Origin: Entophlyctis helioformis
Taxonomy: Eukaryota; Chytridiomycota; Chytridiomycetes; Chytridiales; Chytriomycetaceae
Assembly (NCBI GenBank): GCA_025526915.1
Contig: JAHLKH010000037.1
Span: 114,480 to 178,479, forward strand
Direction: 5' to 3'
DNA length: 64,000 nt
In this document: positions 60,972 through 64,000 of the stretch, in pieces
How positions within the stretch are numbered: the stretch's first letter is position 1
Layout: every line of letters begins with the position of its first letter
Translations under genes and position numbers: made by a program
The notes under the pieces: model-generated
Database searches by the model: none
The model's input: only the letters and a program-made list of their open reading frames with translations
What the model was told of the DNA's origin: nothing

Positions 60972-61102
60972 GCCAGATCTGACCGCGCGGCCACACTCCG
61001 CTCATCACCACTCTGTGTGGCCCTTTGCTGACATAATCCGTGCCACCCTCCCTGCACGCGCTTGCCAGATCTGACCGCGCAGCCACCCTCCGCTCATCAC
61101 CA
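60972..61102. repeat. 39-bp direct repeat, two copies 92 bp apart
   Basis: GCCAGATCTGACCGCGC and the following 22 bases recur at 60972-61010 and 61064-61102 with about two mismatches. A partial third GCCAGATC copy starts near 61132. Confidence 0.8.
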
Positions 61103-61761
61103 TTGTATCTGCCTGGCCCTGAGCGTGCTCGCCAGATCCGTCGGAAGCTTTCTGCCCTTCTCCGCATTGTTGGCAACCACCCCCGACCGCCTCTTGCTGC
61201 TCCTCGTCGCTGCTGCTGCTCTCCCGGACGACTGCGGCCCGTCCTCTACATATCCAGTAGCAGCAGCCCTTCTGCTTGCTTGACCGGCGCTCCTCGAGCC
61301 GTTGCTTTCCTCGCCTCTTTCCGTCCGTCCGGCTGAGCAGCACGCGCGGCTGCCACGCCGCGCCAGGTACGCATCCAACCTGCCGTTGCACCCGGCTGGC
61401 TTCCGGCTGCCCCCACAGGACCCAGCACCCAGCATGGGATACAGCTAACCACCAGAAGCCGGCTTGTACTGCGCTGCTCTATCCACTCCAGCAGAGCCGT
61501 CCAGCTTAGCCTCACGTCCTCACAAGCAACGTACGTTGCACTCGTCAACCTGGTCACGCGTTTCTTGCCTGTCCTCATGGACGGTGACTGACGGCCATTG
61601 CAGCTGGCAGCCTGCCCTTGCTTTGCTTCAGATCCTGCCTTTGCCGCCGCTGATCAGACTGTTGGTCATCGCCTCTTGGTCAGTTGTTGGCCGCATAGCT
61701 TTGCATATACACACGGCCATGGATGCTGCATGAACTCAACTGCTGATCAGTACTCACTCCT

Positions 61762-64000
61762 ATGAATCAGACAGATCCCTTCACGCCTTCCGATACTGCC
61801 TCTCTGACTGCTTTCCGTCATCATGAAACATCGTCATCCGACACACAGAGGCATGGACTTGCGTAGATTGGCCTTTTCCAAACGCCATTTTCGCGGCAAT
61901 GGAATGTTTTCTATCACTACTGTGCTTGCAAATGTACGTGTTGATGGTCTAGACCTTGCTGTTTACGCTTGATGATGCCGTTACTGATTGCATCCTTTGA
62001 CGTTTAGTCGGAGCGGACAATACGAGAGATTGTGTATGGCAATGCAACCAAGCAACAAGCCCAACAGCAAGAGCAAGTGCAACAGCAACAGCAAGCCCAA
62101 CAGCAGGAGCACGTCGCTCAACAGCAGCATGCTGACGGCCATGCTGACGGTCATGATGATGGATACGACAATTACGATCACTTTCTCGGCGGCGGCGATG
62201 GCCATGACACTCCACTCAACCAGGATGAGCCAAACAATCGCCAAAATCCAGCTGCCGCCGCATCAATCCCCCTTGCCGATGATGATGAGTCGGACTCTGA
62301 GGATGGATGGTATCCAGACGATGATGACAGAGCAGGAGGTCAAGGTCAGAGTCAGGACCACACTCGCTCAGCAAGCTCACATAGCTATCGCGTGAGATAC
62401 AAGAGGACCCGAGCAGAGCAAAGCAAGACATCAAGAGAGGCACATGCAAATCATCGGCCTGAATACCCCGCCTCACTCGGGCCTTTGACACGGATCTCGA
62501 GTCCCGCGACAAGCATGTTCAGAGCACAATCCCTGGCCCTGCATCGGTTGATGGTCGCTGTATTCGCAGACCCGTATGCCGCCAGTGCTCGCAGCGATAC
62601 GCAGCCGGTGTGTGCAAGACCTGCGATCCAACTAGTCCGATCTGTGGGCATTGCTGCAACGAGTTCCATGCAGGCTTGGCTCTGACGCACGACATTTGCG
62701 AGTTTGTTGATCATGTCGGTCTTTCTCGTCTGCAACATCGCACCATGAGGATCGACCGCGATGACCCATGCTCGAGGACCATCACAACTGCGGGATCGAC
62801 AATGATGTGCACGATGACAGCTGCCATTCCTACCAGCAGCCCACATGCTCTGCATCGTGGGACGACCCGCCTGCCAGTGCATCGGCTGCTTTCAGAAACC
62901 AGCACAGACCCGACGAGACATTGTTTGAGCAGGCCCGCAGTTCTTGGGAAAGCTTTCGACAAATCAATCCCGGCCGCGGAGACAGGGAGCTTGAAGTCTT
63001 TATTGATTGTGGCATTTGCAACGGCACCTATTTGGACACCACTGTTCTGCTCATTGGTCTGGATGGTAAGCTGTCTGGCTGTCATGTGTGGCTGTATTGG
63101 AAGCGATGCATGAAATCGTTTTGGCGTCTGGCAGTATCGCATTTGCTGTCTTGGTGGCTGTTTAGTGCCTTGCTAATGCACACATACAGCCTCGCGATAC
63201 TACACATTCAAGCATTGCAATCACATGATGATGCACGAGGCCCTCATCTCCCGGGGATACTTTCCAGGATCCTATTCAAGACCCGGCACCAAGGACGTCA
63301 CAAAGGCATTCTCGCTGCAACTCTTGCGCCTGTACAATCGCCTGACCGAGGAGTGTGCCATCTCTGCCCGCGGGTTTATCAGTGTGGTCTGCGGTGAGTG
63401 CCTGCCATTTGGACTCCTGCTCAAACTTGCTACGTCGAGCTCACTGGCCAATGGCCATGTATCTGACTATGCCGACAGAGCTGCATGGACTCGTCGCCTT
63501 TGAAGTTGTCAAGCACGCGTTCCACAGCGCCATTAACGAGTACCGTCATGGCAATGCCCACAACGTTCTCCTTAGAGACCTTGACAAACAGAATCCGGGG
63601 ATATCAGACATCCTTTTCAGATTCTGCTATGCCTGCCCAAGGGTGCGCGCCACTCTGTTATGCTGCCGCATTGATACTCCTGATTGGCATGCTTCTGTCT
63701 AACACTTGCCGTGTCTGACAACCATACAGCCTGCTCAAAACAGCAATCCTGCAGAACCTGGCGACTTGTATCTCGCGGCTGATGGAAACCAACGTCTCGG
63801 CCGATGATTGGGTCACTCGCAGCTGGCCTATCCTGACGAGGCAGACTTGACCTACATCATGGACAAGAAACTTGTCTAGGGATGATGACCGTCTCAAGAA
63901 AGCCAATCCAGGCGCCGAGGTGCGTGTGCGCTTTCATTCCTTCTCTTGACTCACTGATACAGTCGGGCTTGTCGCTGTGTTTTGCTAATGTGCCTGCTTG
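61762..64000 (+). CDS. KDZ-type transposase-like protein, 5' part, runs off the window
   Basis: A possible first exon at 61762 reads MNQTDPFTPSDTASLTAFRH. The next (from about 61998) is Gln-rich then acidic (DDDESDSEDGWYPDDDD). A cysteine cluster follows near 62580: VCRQCSQRYAAGVCKTCD and ICGHCCNEFHAGL. Then come LEVFIDCGICNG, FKHCNHMMMHEALISRGYFP (about 63205), KAFSLQLLRLYNRLTEE, FRFCYACPR and DLYLAADGNQRLGR (about 63765). A cysteine cluster, the RGYFP signature before a short-linker helix, C-x-x-CP and D-x-N-x-R-L is the order in Kyakuja-Dileera-Zisupton transposases and their CxC domains. Exon joins near 62400 and the frame after 63790 (an apparent TGA) are unclear, so the copy may be decayed. 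Right-hand domains and ends lie outside the window. Confidence 0.6.

Larger units (their letters stand above)
60186..61761. other. GC-rich, repeat-bearing region without a supported gene
   Basis: Two long overlapping plus-strand frames (60299-60886 and 60412-61074) are Arg/Ser/Pro/Ala-rich and show no domain. Equally long minus frames overlap them, as expected in stop-poor GC-rich DNA. The stretch holds palindromic boxes, a hairpin, a 39-bp direct repeat and runs of GCCTGCCT. It might be the leader of the KDZ-like gene, an old mobile-element remnant, or a CpG-rich promoter. Confidence 0.45.

Noticed and set aside
60299..61074. Two overlapping plus-strand ORFs of 195 and 220 codons
   Set aside because: They show no domain or splice support, both strands are equally open, and the composition is explained by CpG-rich repeats.

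Overview
The window looks like nuclear DNA of a fungus, probably an early-diverging, zoosporic (chytrid-like) lineage. The support is gene content (an Ett1/Nro1-family protein, which is fungal; a DUF185/NDUFAF7 methyltransferase; Dpb2; Atg10; a KDZ-type transposase), high GC, compact spacing, and many short introns with CTNAC-like branch points and AG acceptors. The chytrid placement is an inference: it leans on one long coiled-coil gene that resembles the centriole protein CEP152. No prokaryotic operon, tRNA, rRNA or CRISPR array was seen.

Region 1 (1-8.7 kb) holds a minus-strand gene for a FEN/XPG-like (asteroid/Mkt1-type) PIN-domain protein. It is split inside an exon by a Ty3/gypsy chromovirus at 2280-8087, with LTRs, a 5-bp target duplication and a frameshift-ridden gag-pol.

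Region 2 (10.3-31.4 kb) holds xanthine dehydrogenase (+), V-ATPase subunit a (-), an unassigned RS-rich protein (+), proteasome beta3 (-), an Ett1/Nro1-like protein (-) and the coiled-coil CEP152-like gene (+).

Region 3 (31.5-49.2 kb) holds a mitochondrial-type adenylate kinase (-), mannose-6-phosphate isomerase (+), an SDS3-like Sin3-complex subunit (-), a UDP-sugar transporter (+), molybdenum cofactor sulfurase (+), a BTB/elongin-C-like plus LRR protein (-) and an EIPR1/TSSC1 WD40 protein (+).

Region 4 (49.5-60.2 kb) holds NDUFAF7 (+), DNA polymerase epsilon subunit B (+), a twin-CX9C NDUFAF8-like protein (-), Atg10 (+), PRMT5 (-) and the 24-kDa complex I subunit NDUFV2 (-). Region 5 (60.2-64 kb) is a GC-rich repeat-bearing stretch followed by the 5' part of a KDZ-transposase-like gene that runs off the window.

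Two functional themes stand out. Xanthine dehydrogenase and the sulfurase that activates its molybdenum cofactor lie 24 kb apart. Three complex-I genes (NDUFAF7, NDUFAF8-like, NDUFV2) lie within about 11 kb. A roughly 70-bp repeat also sits at the starts of both the xanthine dehydrogenase and the polymerase epsilon B genes. Exon limits come from reading frames and splice consensus, so single introns may be off by a few bases.
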